A model generated the notes under the pieces. It did no database searches, was not told where the DNA came from, and was given only the letters and a program-made list of their open reading frames with translations. From assembly GCA_013368325.1 (NCBI GenBank), contig JAACJK010000001.1:3410001-3474000 (forward strand): 64,000 nucleotides of DNA. Reading direction: 5' to 3'. The DNA is from Ephemerocybe angulata (taxonomy: Eukaryota; Basidiomycota; Agaricomycetes; Agaricales; Psathyrellaceae). Positions 35,812 through 48,625 of this stretch are shown here, piece after piece. How positions within the stretch are numbered: the first letter of the stretch is position 1; each line of letters starts with the position of its first letter. Made by a program: the position numbers and the translations under genes.

Positions 35812-37461
35812 TTAATCCTTCGAAACCTGGATAACGATCTTCCCAACGTGTTTCTGCGACTCCAGATGCGCGTAGGCAGCAACCCCGTCCTCAAATGTGA
35901 ATACCTTGTCAATAACAGGCGTCGTCTTCTCAGGGTTGGCCTCGATGAGTCTGACCATATCCCTGAACCTATCATTCATGCAAACCTAGTAAGCCCATCC
36001 TTCCAAGTATTGGCAGCCAAGGGCGCAATTAGAGAACGTACAGAGCAACAGATCCAATCAGAATGCCACGAAGTTCGATGGCACGATATATGACGACGTG
36101 GAAGATGTCTTTTGGGAAGTCGCTCTGCGAACGATAGTAAGTGAAGCCGCCTGAATAAGCGGTGGAGTTTGATCAGTGCGTACCTGTGAAAGGATTCCAA
36201 TAACGGCGACACTTCCTCCAATCCTGGCAGACTTGATAGATTTATACAGTGTGCCCTGGCCTCCCACCTCTACAACGTGATCCACCCCGACTCCGTTTGT
36301 CTTTTTAAGGAGTGCAGAGTGAGTATTGGTCCAAAGAAATTTGATACCACCCCAAAAGAAAAGGTGAACATACAAGTTTCAATACCTCTTCCTCCCAGTC
36401 CGGGATGTTACGATAGTTAATGAGATGTTTTGCGCCCAGTCTCTGTGCGATCTTGAGTTTCTCGTCTGAGGAAGACGTGACGATGACCGTCGCTCCTGAT
36501 GTTACAGCAAATTGGAGAGCCCAACTGCAAGACATAGTCAATCTAACGCTTGAAGGACAAAGGTCTGGATCTATTCGAGGAACTTACATGGACACTCCTC
36601 CGGTTCCAAGAATAAGAACGGTATCCCCAGCCTTGATCTGCTTGCGACCATGGAGAGCATTGTAGGCAGTGAGAGCCGCGCATCTGTATCCGAAAGACTT
36701 CTCAGAATAGTTCTTGGTTTACAGAGGAAGCGTTAAGTCCTAACGGTAGAGTAGCTGCCTGCTGGTACGAGAAGTGCGCAGGAATCCTAACAAGAGACTG
36801 TTGAGATAGTAATCGGTCAGTTCAGAGTCCCGCCTCCATGATTAACACGAAGAATCGCACCTGGGAGGGGAACGATCTGTACTCAGTCAGCACTCCTGGC
36901 ACGACTCCTCCAAGAGCGCCCTCCAGGGTGGTATCGGTAGCATCCCCGTAAAGATGTGTTGGGCAGAAGTTCGCGCAGACGCGATCACCGACTTTCCATT
37001 CTGTGACGTCTTCACCGACGGAGATCACTTCACCGGCCATGTCAGACCCCGGGATGACCTCGCGACCTCTGGCATAAGTAACAATGGTGTTGGGTCAATG
37101 AAGAAGTGTTGGGTGACTTTTTGAGAAGGTGAGATTGAACTCACTTTAGGCCGCCGTAGAACTCGTTCGCTCGGGATAAATCGCGGTACTAAGGCGTGGA
37201 TGATGATGCTCAGACTAAGATTGACGCCCACAGAACGGTTCGGCGCCTAACCTGTAAAGATGCAGCATGAACCTTGACGAGAACCTCAGTAACCTTGAGC
37301 TTGGGGACTTCGACTTCGACGATGGTCAGGTTCCCGTAGCCATCCTTCTGTTACCGAAACCTCACATCAGTAGAGATGATTCACGGAGGCTGGGCAACAC
37401 ATCTTTGACCTACACGACCTGCGGGGAGGAGATACTGTCGAGATATCTTGGGAGGGGACAT
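35812..37461 (-). CDS. MDR-family NAD(P)-dependent alcohol dehydrogenase/quinone reductase-like
   Basis: Medium-chain dehydrogenase, probably about 340 aa in seven or more exons. Exon 1 37461-37414 (MSPPKISRQYLLPAGR); exon 2 from 37347 (KDGYGNLTIVEVEVPKLKVTEVLVK); then YRDLSRANEFYGGLK, and REVIPGSDMAGEVISVGEDV with KVGDRVCANF. The nucleotide-binding fold is LILGTGGVS, then ATVIVTSSSDEKLKIAQRLGA and DHVVEVGGQGTLYKSI. The C-terminus is TFEDGVAAYAHLESQKHVGKI, ending at 35812. The GHE zinc motif of classical alcohol dehydrogenases is replaced by PGSDMAG, so catalytic zinc is doubtful and a zinc-independent reductase is more likely. Cytosolic; substrate unknown. Confidence 0.85.
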
Positions 37462-37906
37462 GTTGGGTGCTTGCTGGAGAGATAACTATGTGGGGGGTGA
37501 GAAATGACATGTGTTCTTAAATATTGCCTTCTTATACGCATCTGTCTTATTCAGCGAGCTGATTTCAGGACAATGTTTGGGACAGGAAGCAGGACCGTGG
37601 GGGAGTGAAATGTGAGCGAGGACTCCGAGGAGCGGCAAATTTGGGTAAGTACTTACTAAAATGAATATGGACCAAAAGTCGGAGCGCTGCGCATTGCGCA
37701 ATGTCCCCATATTGGCCCATGATGACAGAGCGACGAATTCCATCTCATGCGTTACGGGTATGTCGGTAAGTGTTAGAGCAGATTTACATAAGTGGGTGAT
37801 AAGCCTGCAAAACTGACCATTACTTCTCAAGTGGTCAATCTTGCTCTAGGACGTTGGATACAGGGATATGCAAAACTGATCCACTGGAAAGTCGACGACC
37901 TTCCTC

Positions 37907-39385
37907 TTAGTAGATAGGAACATCCTCTCGGTACATAACCAGAATAGGCAAACCCATGTCTTTTCTCCACAGAGCGTACGACTCGACTATCGCCCGCATG
38001 TGATCATCTTCCAGAACTTCAACTGGGGCTATGAGCTCCTTCATCGAAGGGAACAGTATCGGGACCGCACGGTAGAGATCTTCGTCTTCAGTCCACAAGG
38101 TTGGTGGCCATTGTTGAAAGATTGGAATGATAACTGTCTTGATAGTGGGGCTCCCTACCGCGAGTCTCTCGACCCTAGGAAACATCGACATGAAGTGTGC
38201 GAGATCGTCGCAAAGCTCCTCCCTGTCCCCGGGATCATCCGGATATCGCACGTCGAAATCCAATTGGAGAGCGGTTAGCCCTAGCCGGGTATTGCTGGCC
38301 AACAGCGATCCTCGGCACTAGAGGGAGCGTAACAGTCGGCTCAAGTAGTGGTCTCGGAGGGGTGCGAGGTTTGAGTCACTGAAGCTCCTTTTCGTGCATC
38401 GCTTGGTATTTCCGTGGTGGGCGCCAATTGAAAGGGCTGATTCTGTCGACTTGAATGCCATGTGGTGGTAAGGTAAGCTATTGAACGCCTCCTGTACGAG
38501 GAGAGATCCAACTTCTCCGAAAACCTCGGGAGTCCCAGCAATGGTCGTAGAGAGTGTGGTGTCGCAAGTGTCAGGCAAGTCGAGCCCGGAGTATAAGGCT
38601 TGTACGTTGCTGTGATTTCCCATAAGCCATAACATGCGAAGTTTCTTCAGCTGAACGTGCACGCTACACGGCGGGCCATCGGCTATGAAGAAGAGATATA
38701 GTTCTTCGAGGTTTGGCATGTAGCTCAGAGCTTCACCCCATTGGCGGCCGTGAAGGAGGGCGTCGTCCGCTTGAGGTGTGGTAACATAAAGCAAAGCAGC
38801 GAGATTTGAGACCGCTTGGCATCGGAGGTCGATATAGCAATGGTTAAGTTCGAGTGCCCGAAGCCACGGAGCGTGGTTGGCGAAAAGCGGTCCTGAGGGA
38901 CAAAGACTCACTGTCTCCTCCGGGAGTGAATTGGAGACATAGGCGTCGGGATCGTACTTCAGTTCAAATTGCCTGAGAAGTGGTGCGGGCTGCCCAAGCA
39001 CTTTCTCGAGAGGCTCCAGTGGGATGACTTCTTCGATGATGATTGAAATTGTCTCGATTCGATGGAACTCGTTGAATGTCATCACCCACTGTGGAAACGA
39101 GTAGTCACGCCCGTTGTCGACGATAGTCGTGCTGATATTTAGTGGTTGGCCTCCGGTACGCCTGAGAATCTCCTCCAGCCAGGGGGTACACATTGAATGC
39201 ACATCGAGGTGGAGTGCAGCCCACGCTTCGCTCGCCTGCAGAGCGATTGCCCTCCATTGGGAGCAGACATGGGAAACGTTCATGAGATTTCTTAGGGGAT
39301 CCCGTGGAGTGGTATAGTCGTTGCCATCCTGGAGTGCAATGATTGTCAGGACTGCTTGAGAGAGCTCAACCGGGAGGTCTTCCAT
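37907..39385 (-). pseudogene. F-box gene interrupted by one in-frame TAG
   Basis: The open frame starts at 39385 with MEDLPVELSQAVLTIIAL and HVCSQWRAIALQASEAWAAL (F-box and following helix), runs 355 codons to a TAG at 38320-38318, and then stays open in the same frame for another 136 codons to TAA at 37907. The paralogous fragment at 55.4-56.4 kb has TCG (Ser) at the TAG position and continues through homologous sequence (RLGLTALQLDFDVRYP versus RLGLISLQLDFDMQYP). A single C-to-A change on the coding strand therefore explains the stop. The downstream part is as well conserved as the upstream part, so the lesion is recent, a sequencing error, or read through. Confidence 0.8.
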
Positions 39386-42300
39386 CCTGTGAATGCTGCT
39401 GGTAACTGTAATCAGAATTAGAGTTTAGTGGAAAGACGTAAATGTTCTACAAAGGCTCGTCTCCTTTTGTCCTTGAAGCTTTCGACACGCGACAGAGGGC
39501 TTTCATCTTCCAAACTTCCGGTGGGTAGCGGCCAGCGTTCGACTTGAGATGGGATGGTGGTGGTACGAAAATGAGTTGGGCCACGACCCCAGGAATAGCC
39601 GACGTCAATACGAAATCAATACCCCCGAAAAGCCCCGAAATCCCAGTCAGACCTTGCAGCTTTCTCAGAGATCGCTGGCATGTGTTCGCACTTGCGGAAG
39701 TAGCAGAAGGTAATAATGTGCTATATAATAACCTGATATGCGAATTCATCTATCGCTTTTGAGTCTCTTCCCCCTCACAAGATCCAGTTGTCCTTCAACG
39801 ATGATTTTACGGGTACGTACTATGCTCTCTGGGGTCCTTGTAGCTCCTCGCTCATGTAGCTCTTTTACCGTACTCCAGTTATCCCGTCTTTTTTGGTGAT
39901 ACCTATCACCTACATACCCAGGATCGCGTTCTCACCTAGGTATCTCTCTTCGAAATCGTGGACAAGATCGAATTGTAACGCTGTTTCAGTGTGATAGTGA
40001 GATCCCAACAAACTTCTCTCACGCAGTGTGATACTCGAACCGTTGCAGGAATCGGAATCGAGTGCCTAGTGGGCCTCAAGCAGTACGTTTACTTATACCC
40101 TACCCATACATATCGTCCTAGTTGTCAAAAACACAGCCAATACAACCTTAGAAACACCGAGTTCCACATTTGTCGCGCGTCCGTCACGCGTTGGCCCGCC
40201 CCTCCTTGCGCCCTGGTTCACATACATGAACCCACCAGTCGCTTTGGGCCCCGTATTCCCTCCCATATGCGTCGCAGGTGCGTTTCCGCAAGCCCAGAAA
40301 TCGGACAAACTAAGCCGCCCAACTGGAAGCCTTATTCGCGGTACATCCCAATCCTTCCCTTTCATACATTCAGTAATCACCTTCTCAGCGTTGATGTATA
40401 CAAATAGCACACCATTGCCTTTGACGTGAATACATGTAGCAAGTCGGTAGCAAAGCCATGATTTCCCTTTTCAATAACTTTGGCGCTGGGTTAAGCGCCG
40501 AAGATTATTCGCTTTCTCTTCTATCTTAGGTACAGGACTTAAGCGGTTTCGATCATTTAAAAAGGTAGACTATTTTTCTCCTGTTTTTAAACAAATCACT
40601 CTCTCTTGGCAACCTGTTTTATTTCACAAATTCCGCCGTCTGGGGATCGCTGTTAACAATTGATTGAGTTCGGGGACGGGGACCTTCAATGATACATTCC
40701 CATCCCTACGGACTATCTGAGGGGATTGAACACCAATACAGTATCAAAACCTACTCGATGCATAAACTGCGGGAGTGCATGGAGTAATAATACAACGGGC
40801 GGCTCACAGCTCCCGGGATGATATACATTGGATTTTGAAAGATTCTCGCGATCGCCCGTTGCCACAAACAAGTGTTGAAAGCTGTTTACACAAGTTAATC
40901 CCACTAAGAAAGCCATGTGTCAGTCAGACATCTATCAAATATGTCCTTCGAGTATGTTGAATGGCGAATCGATAACGTCGGTGAAACTGTGGGCCCCGAC
41001 ACCCACAGTGGGTGCTTCCTCCCGTTAGAGCGGAGGAAGGCGATTTCGTACATTCAACGACTATCCTACGGCAGGCTACAGTCACTGTTTAGAGTTACCG
41101 ATAATATTTCGTTAGGAAGTAAACGAACTTGCCGAGGCAACAGATATCAAGTAGCCGGGGAGGTCCTTATAGGAAGCTGAAGGGCACGAACTCACCCAAA
41201 GGTCGGCGAGGCGGGCCGCGAGTTTGTGTGCGCGATGAGCGATACTCTCTCGGATATCAACTCAAGGCGTACACTACAGCGTTCAGCGCGTTGAGGATCT
41301 CTTCCCCTGGTGTTGAGCTAGTGGCCCTCAGTCTCTCTATTCTGGCGCTAGCTCATTGAGAGAAGTGCACACACGCGCCACAAAAAGGTTAAGCGCCCAT
41401 CTCTTTTGCATTCCGTTCTTACAGGATCGTGGAGATAAAGCACTATCACTACCCAGGTATGGAAATTTCTAGACATAGCTGTACCCACATTGACACACAG
41501 GAACGTTTGCTTGACGATTTCTGGGGTGCAGCATCAGCGAAGCTCAGCAGTCTAGTATCGAAGCTGAACGGTATTAAGGCACACATCCACACTTCCAAGA
41601 TCTCGCCAGGGTACTGGGAGCGTCATAAGACGAATATGTGGAGAAAGGAGTGCAACATTCATGCCAGTAGATTGCTATATCCATACATCTCGGATCCTGG
41701 CGAATCCAACCTCTGCGTCATTCTAACTGACCGTTAAGCTCAAAGCGCTCATCTGACCCTTGAGTATCGCCGTCCCGAGTATCAGTACCACTCTCCAACC
41801 CATTGAAAAACCTGTTTATAGGCAAAGGCGCCAGGCTATGACTTAATATTGCTAATTTAGGGGCACCAAGCTCACCTGGATGCACGCACCTCGTCGGACG
41901 CTCCAGTCTATACACCTCCATAAAGCCAAGCCCATTAGCCATGTCTGCCGCCCTCGGCACGAAAGAAAGTGGATCTCGACCCCGATGCGCCCTCCGCGGT
42001 GTGCGCAGTCTTCGCCTGTAGCCTCCGAGTCGCACCCTCAAACCCCGAAGAAAACACACACCAATCCAAGCATTCGAGCAAGTACCACAAGGTACCACAG
42101 CAGCTTCGGAGGAAACACGTCCAATAGAAGATAAGAAAGCCTAGGAACAAGAAAGAAAATTTTACCCTGTGATGGAGCCTCGTGTAGAAGGAGAGAAAGG
42201 CGACATCGCCGGAGTGCGATGAGGTCGACGACGGCGCTTGTGGGTCCAGGTCGGCGCCAGTTCTGCCCTTGTCTTTCACCGACCCTCATTGGCTGCAGTC

Positions 42301-44139
42301 GCTGGACCCTGGATGACGAGCCCAATCTCGAATCACGAGGATGGAGAAAAAGCGGTGGATCAAAAGGGAGGAGCGGGTGCTGTCGGTCGGCGTCTGAAGA
42401 AGAGAAAGAACCTTTCGAGTGTTAGAAAGAAATGAACTGTACCCGTGTCGATCATAGTGAAATTGGGGTGGATTTGAGCCTTCGGTTAACCGTAAAAGCT
42501 AAAACGTGTTGGCGAATTGGAAATTTGGACCACGATGCGAGGGTGCTGCACCGACGAAGATTGCCGCGCAGACAAAGGATTCGGGCCCTGGGACAGCAGG
42601 CTGCGGGTTGGGTTGCGGCTGTAGTGCGCGGGGTCGAGGGACCAGGAACTCCGAACCGATAGCTGAGAAAGGAATCGGACCCGCAGAAGGCGAGGCAAAG
42701 ACAAAATCTGGGGTGCGCTCTCGTGCATCATGGTGGGTCCCATTCAGTAATTCCAAACCTAACCATTCATGTTGGCGAAAGAAGGTTCGGGGCGGAGGTC
42801 CAGTCGGAGCGCTATCTCGTGAGTGGAAGGCGGTAATGTCGAGAGAAGTGCCGAAATAACGAGATGTCGCCGTACTTCACTTACGACTAGCCATGCAAGG
42901 ACAATTGAAGCGCAACGACAGAAGGTTTCGTCGAAGCGTTCTGGAATTTCGGAGTTGGCTTGTGTAAGAATTCAAACTCGTTTGTGCAGAAATGTGGTGA
43001 TGATTGTTTACGCAGAGATAGAGGAGGGACACGAGGCAGGATATACAAGGTTGAGAATCGCTGAAGTCGTCGATGTTATACTCGTCGACGTTGATGTCGC
43101 CAAGGCAGCGAGAACAAGAGCTAGCCTAGGGCATGCTGTCGCTGACAGCAATGTTATCGTTGTCGTTGATGGACGCTGTCGAGTTTTCGTTGAACGGTTT
43201 GTACGATGAAATTTGGACCCACAGTTCAACCATGGCAGGCGCTCCGTAGAGATACCGAGCTGTCGCCCCTCGAGCGCGACACGCCGCCTACAGCTAACGG
43301 TTCCGAATGGCCGAGTATTAGTGGTGTTGCATATTACCAAGTCAGGCCATATCCAAAGCTTTTTGTCAGTGACGAGAAGCCCCGCCAGATAGCTGTAGAG
43401 GTGGTGAATATCCGGAGCGCTTAGAAGCATCGAAGACGTAGAAGCCAGAGGAGCAGCCAATTGTCTCTGGCATAAACTCCCCGAAAAGGAAATATGGTCT
43501 GACAAGCTAATTGTTATCGCTGTGCATGCACATGACGCCGGGTGACTTCGCAGCGTCAGTGACGAGACAATTGTCTTTCTCTCGTGGATCATACTATGGC
43601 TAACTTGATCAGGACTGGGGCGATATCTCCAGACTCTGCGCCTGCAGGCATATGGCGTGCCTTAGCCCCATCCCCCGGGCGAAAACACAAAAAGGATGAC
43701 AGAAGCCAGAACAACAAAGAAGTGCAAGCCCCTCGGTGGCAGTAATTTGGCCCATGGCCTAAAATTGCGTTTGTCCCATCGACGGCGCCGAAACAAAAGG
43801 GATGTGTCACTGATACCAGGCCTTTTGTTTCTGCCCACTGACGCTCCGTTGGCGCTTTCCCTGGTTCATCCCATTTCCCAAATGGGACACTCTCATCGAG
43901 ATTCCATCGAGCATCTCCCGCCAATCTCTATTCCATTCTCGGCCAAGGGTTCCAGCTTTTTTGTGTTGCAATGACAATAAACATCGCCTTTCACACATAT
44001 CTCGACCATTGCTATATAACTCATGGACCAGCGACGTTGAGTAGGACAACAACACCTTCTCTGGTCGTTGACTTCACTACCTCTCCGCGGCCATCCTCGA
44101 GCACCTCCTCCGAGCCCGTCACTCCTACTACACTGCGCA
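39386..44139. other. Gene-poor region
   Basis: Nearly 4.8 kb without a gene I can support. Frames of 70-190 codons occur (for example 43008-43592 minus and 42823-43209 plus) but are rich in Ser/Thr or Val/Asp simple sequence and overlap each other antisense. Exact dispersed motif at 41390-41398. I saw no clear transposase or terminal repeats. Confidence 0.5.
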
Positions 44140-45052
44140 ATGGCCTACTACTCCCAGCCCGCCGCCGCCAACTACAACACCCCTCCCATGCACGCCCAAC
44201 GCCAACGCGGATACAGAATCTGCGACCAATGCGGCACTCCCGAGACTCCCTCAGTGAAGTTCAGGCTCTGTGGTGGATGCGTGCGTACCCCTCCTCATGT
44301 ATATTCCCCGGACCGGCAGCTAACACGTTCTTCGAACCACAGATGACCACCCAGTACTGCTCACAAGACTGCCAAAAGATCCACTGGCCAGCACACAAGT
44401 CGATCTGCCAACACACCGCTGCTCAGGTCTCAAAAGCCGGCGCAGCTGCGTCGGGATACGCCGACGAGCACCTCGCGAAGAACCTCCGCAAGTTTGCTTC
44501 CGCACACACCGCACTCCTCGGCTGGGCTGGATTCCAGGCTCTCCAGCTCAAGCGCGTTCCAGCCAACGTCCGCCAGAGCGCGTTGCTTGTCGATCTGAGC
44601 TACCATGACCACCCGGAATCGCATCGCCGGTACGTGGATATGGAAGCTGTTGCAGTTCCGTTCCGAGTTTCTGACATCTCCGGTTTTAGATTCTCCATTG
44701 CTTCGACACACATCGTTCCGAGAACTTACGTTCGCGACCCACTCGTCATTCAGGATATCCAGCGACGGGAGGAGCGATGCAGACAGAGTGGAGGGATTGG
44801 GACTCTGGTGGTCATCGTGCAGTGCGGTGGTGTCTCGCAGGTGATGCCTGTCGAGGTCGATCCCCCTGCCAAGATCACCTGGGACATGCGCGACGACTGG
44901 GCATCTGTCCTCAACCACTTCGTCGAGAGTGGCCGAACCGACTTCAAGCCCATATCCACCACGGCACGAGGGTGAGTTATCTCTTTTCTCTTTCGCGATG
45001 ACGACCGAATACTAATTAGGATTCTCGCTTTCTTAGTGTCATCTATGGATAG
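44140..45052 (+). CDS. MYND zinc-finger protein
   Basis: Exons 44140-44280, 44343-44971 and 45037-45052 encode 261 aa. The N-terminal MYND finger runs CDQCGTPETPSVKFRLCGGC, then YCSQDCQKIHWPAHKSIC (about residues 26-66), with all the expected Cys/His ligands (C-x2-C, C-x2-C, C-x3-C, H-x3-C). MYND fingers bind proline-rich peptides. The rest, about 190 residues, is an alpha/beta region seen in many agaricomycete MYND proteins (LGWAGFQALQLKRVPANVRQ) without an assigned catalytic function; there is no SET domain. The last exon only encodes VIYG and stop. Confidence 0.88.
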
Positions 45053-46652
45053 ATTTCTGCACTCCCTTCGTCTCCCTTCTCCCTTCTCTCCCTCATCCGA
45101 AGCACCACAATCCACCGCTTCTACGCCTCCGCCTTCCCTCATATCATCGAAAGGCGATGCCACGGCACATTAAACGCCCAGCACGATACTTGTTACGTCA
45201 CCAATGCTCTGCACGCAATACCCCTGCGCCGTCGACCGCCGCATACGACTCTCATACCCAAGCATACCCATCAGCAATTGTACCACCAGCATCACATTCA
45301 ACAGCATCTACTCCATTCATCAGCATCCCATTCTGCATTCGTCTTCGTTCAACCTTCGCTATCCCGAGCGCTTGCTCTCCGGATTCTTATCTTCGTTCTT
45401 CCTCCTCTTCGCGATCTATAGATTGCTTTTGGTTCCTCGACCTCTATGTTGTCATATCCGCTTTGCTTTCGGGTTAAAACCCATGATACTACTCACGCCG
45501 GATCGTTGCTTGCATACTGCCATGCCACATTACTTACTACCACTAGTATAATTATCACTATCAAATCTATTGGATTCGGAATCAACAATTCGTGTGATCG
45601 TATCGTGTGCCACTAGCAACTAGGCGCCTCTGCATTCTCGAACGCCAAAGGACAACGTAGTGAGCAGAAGGAGTTCTGACGCCCATTCGGCGTTGCCTCG
45701 ACTCTAGATTCTAGGTCTTCTCCATAACGCTGGAAATGGTGACGAAATTTCAATATTTACTCCATGGGCGTTGTACTCGAGCCTGCGTGCATGCTGTTGA
45801 GCTCCATACTACGTTTATGCCGACAGCTCTGAATTCGCCGACAACGGCGGTATCCCGACACTCGTGCTCGAGATCCGAAGGTGCGAGGAAATGCCCACCG
45901 AGGCCGAGCATTGCTCCGGAGAACGAAGTAACAGACGTAGGTACTCAGGGACTTGAGGGAACGTGCACCATGATCCGGAAGGGTCCAAGCACCTCTCGTC
46001 AGCAGTATATTATCGGGTCGGTCGCATTCGAGTTTCCGGATTGGGGCGGGATGTTAAGTAGATTACCGAGCAGGGAGAAGGCAGATTTTTGGGGTTGGAG
46101 GGATGCCCTGCTGCTAAGGGGGTGCATGCCCTCGCATTCTGCCCGGCGCGAAGACCGATGCACATCTAGAACGTTGGTTGGAACTTGGGGCAATGAGATC
46201 TAACTTCACTCCAGGATAAACTGTCGAATCTCGAAAAGGTCAAGGGTCTATAGGTGCCTGATTGATAGGTCATGCGAGATGATGTGCAGGCAGCAGGTGA
46301 TAGCAGCATAACCTTTCAAGCATTTAAAAGCGACGTCATCTAGCGTTGAATGCACATTCCTATTCACGACATGAAATAGGGGCTTTAGAGGCCAAATATG
46401 GGCGCCAACTCCCACGTGGCGGGGCCTTGAAGCGCCCGTTGGGCGCTGACAAATACTTATCGGGGAAGTCCGAGGGCTCTGTAGACAGTACTTTTCTCAT
46501 CCTTCGACCACCACCATTGTCCTCGAGACTCGACTACCGCGCCCTGTATCATAGGTCAGGAATCCTGAATCGTGGATATCATGGTTGTACTGATCCCAGT
46601 TTGACAGTACCTAGACCCAGGTAGTTTAGGAAACTTTGGATTGAACAGCAAG
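45053..46652. other. Intergenic region without a supportable gene
   Basis: 1.6 kb. A 155-codon frame (45736-46203 plus) lacks recognisable motifs. A tight inverted copy of the dispersed motif is at 46431-46447 and a TAGGCGCC variant lies near 45621. Confidence 0.45.
46431..46447. repeat. Inverted pair of dispersed motif
   Basis: AGCGCCC-GTT-GGGCGCT, a perfect 7-bp inverted repeat with a 3-bp centre. Confidence 0.75.
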
Positions 46653-47397
46653 ATGGCGCCATATGAACCAACAACGAGGAGCGGCCCATCGACATCGGCG
46701 CCGGGAGATGGTTCGCGGACGTTGACCATCACGAATGATCCTACGATGGGGGCAGGTCAAGGGGACGAGCAGAACATTCGCCCAGATGGCAATGATATCG
46801 TCGGCACCCTGAGATTGAGGGGTGCACCCAACAGGAGTAATCGGCCCAGAGTGGCATGGGACGAGGGGGTGATAGACAATGAGGGTGCGGGGAAGAAGAA
46901 ATCAAAGAGTGCGTCGTCCAGAACATTTCCACGGTCAAGGATTCGAGCTAATGAACGTCCTTTCTCCACTCTTTAACCCCCCATCCCACTTGTGCAATCT
47001 GAACATTACAACACCTTCGTGAACCCACCCTTATCACGGTGGTTCTTGGAGCAGTCTGTTGCATCTTTCACAAAGCCCGGAAATTCGACGAATCGTCCTC
47101 ATCAGACTCGGATTCGGACTCGGATGTGGATTCGTGCCACAGGCATAACCACAACCACAACCACGGTGGTAGCAATCCCAGCGGGAACGGAGATGAGGCC
47201 TCAGGGAGCTCACAGCAATCAAGACCCACCAAGGTGCACGAACTGTCGGAGGACGACGAGCCAAATGCGTACGAGAGGATGCCTGGGTCGAGAAAGAAAG
47301 GAAAGCGGAAGGCTGGTGCGTGATATCTATCATGTTTTCATCCGTTATCTTGACAAGTACCCCTTCAGCTCCGCACAAGACTGGTGGTGATGAATAA
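46653..47397 (+). CDS. YPI1: Ypi1/PPP1R11-type type-1 protein phosphatase inhibitor
   Basis: Exons 46653-46908, 47055-47315 and 47369-47397 encode 181 aa. The inhibitor core is TLRLRGAPNRSNRPRVAWDE followed by GVIDNEGAGKKKSKICCIFH and KARKFDESS, matching the LxLRG...VxWxExVVDNExxxKKSSKxCCIFHK pattern of inhibitor-3 (Ypi1 in yeast), where the VxW-type motif binds PP1. The CC pair is formed across the 146-nt intron. After the core comes a Ser/Asp run (SSSSDSDSDSDVDS) and a His/Asn run (CHRHNHNHNHGG), then an acidic segment and a basic KKGKRKA tail. It regulates PP1 (Glc7) in the nucleus in yeast. The His/Asn run is unusual and could bind metal. Confidence 0.9.
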
Positions 47398-48625
47398 ACG
47401 ACTCTGAAATACCTTTGGCCGCCAAATGCACTCGTCTGGCCCACGAATTCAACTCGGAGGACCATTTTCCGATCGACATTTCGACTACCCTAATTCCTTT
47501 AACCCTCTGTACCATACATTAACCCATCCTCAAGAACCACTATGTTCGGAACTCAGTTCCCTATTCACGTTCCCCGTACAACCGGATTCTGCAACGCTTT
47601 CTTCACTCCAACGCCGCCGGATATCCCTTGTCAGGATTCATGGAACGGAGTGTGGGTCGTTCGACGATCCACCCTACCGCTCGTGGGTCATGATTTCAAT
47701 CTCATTCTCCCATTGTTCATCGTCTCATTTGTCATTCCGCAGGCGGGACTCAGCAGGTCCGTATGGCACCATTCCACATACGGACTGAACGACACTGACA
47801 ACGAGCCACTTCAGCGCACTGCAAGTTTAACGCCTGCTTTATCTTACGGCGTAGCCTCTTCTGGAATGCAGTCGAAAGCGTCTCGAGCACCCAAGGCCGT
47901 GTTCCACATGGGTCGCTCTCCATGGTCCGGTCCCCTCCACAACTTTCTCCGTGTCGGGTTGCCTAGGATAGGATTCTTGCGATACCTGCAGCCTTGGCGC
48001 ATTTCAACTCGCCCGTCCCAAGTTGCCCATCCTGGGATTTAAAAGGATTGTGATCACGCCTTCCGAACTGCAGCGCATCCAGTCCGTTCTGCCTTTAGCC
48101 TGCCTTCCTCTTCTCCTATATTTCAGTCGTAACTGGTTTTAGGGGGTTTCTCCTGTTCTAAAAGGCTCGAAAAGCCCGACGATTTGAATCGTGCCAAACC
48201 AATAATCAATCCCTCCCCTTTCCACCATCTACTGCGTAGACTTCTGAGAACGCTAAAGCGTGCCTCAATCACTCCCTAAATTCCCAAGGTACCTTCATTT
48301 ACGTCCTTCTGATGGTCTATTGATCTCTGATATCATATACACACTGTAGTGCAGGCGCAAGAGCAGGGCTGTGGAAGCACAAGAGTGACAACACCGACCC
48401 TAAAACTAAGCGAACGGGTAAGACCCGATTGGGACTTTTATAAAGTGAACGAATCTGGAAGACTGATCCACCCCCAACTCAATGGACAGGCGCTCCTCTC
48501 GGCACGGGCTCTGCTACAGCCAACCAACCCACATCGGTCTCCAAGACTCGATATATACTCTTCAAGACGCCCCGCTTTCAACAAACACTTTACTTTCAGC
48601 CTTGTCTAGCTGCAACTGCCACACC
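47398..48625. other. Intergenic region without a supportable gene
   Basis: 1.2 kb upstream of IDO copy 2. A 166-codon open frame (47542-48042 plus) has no recognisable motif and no conserved context; it may be 5'/3' UTR or chance. Confidence 0.45.

Noticed and set aside
43008..43592. 194-codon minus-strand frame
   Set aside because: Ser/Thr-rich simple sequence without recognisable domain; antisense to another open frame of equal quality.
43589..43924. Minus-strand frame with FGAVDGTNAIL, reminiscent of PIF/Harbinger DDE transposases
   Set aside because: The match is confined to a few residues, with no other transposase blocks, catalytic residues or terminal repeats.
47542..48042. 166-codon plus-strand frame before IDO copy 2
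   Set aside because: No motif, no conserved neighbour, amino-acid composition unlike neighbouring genes.
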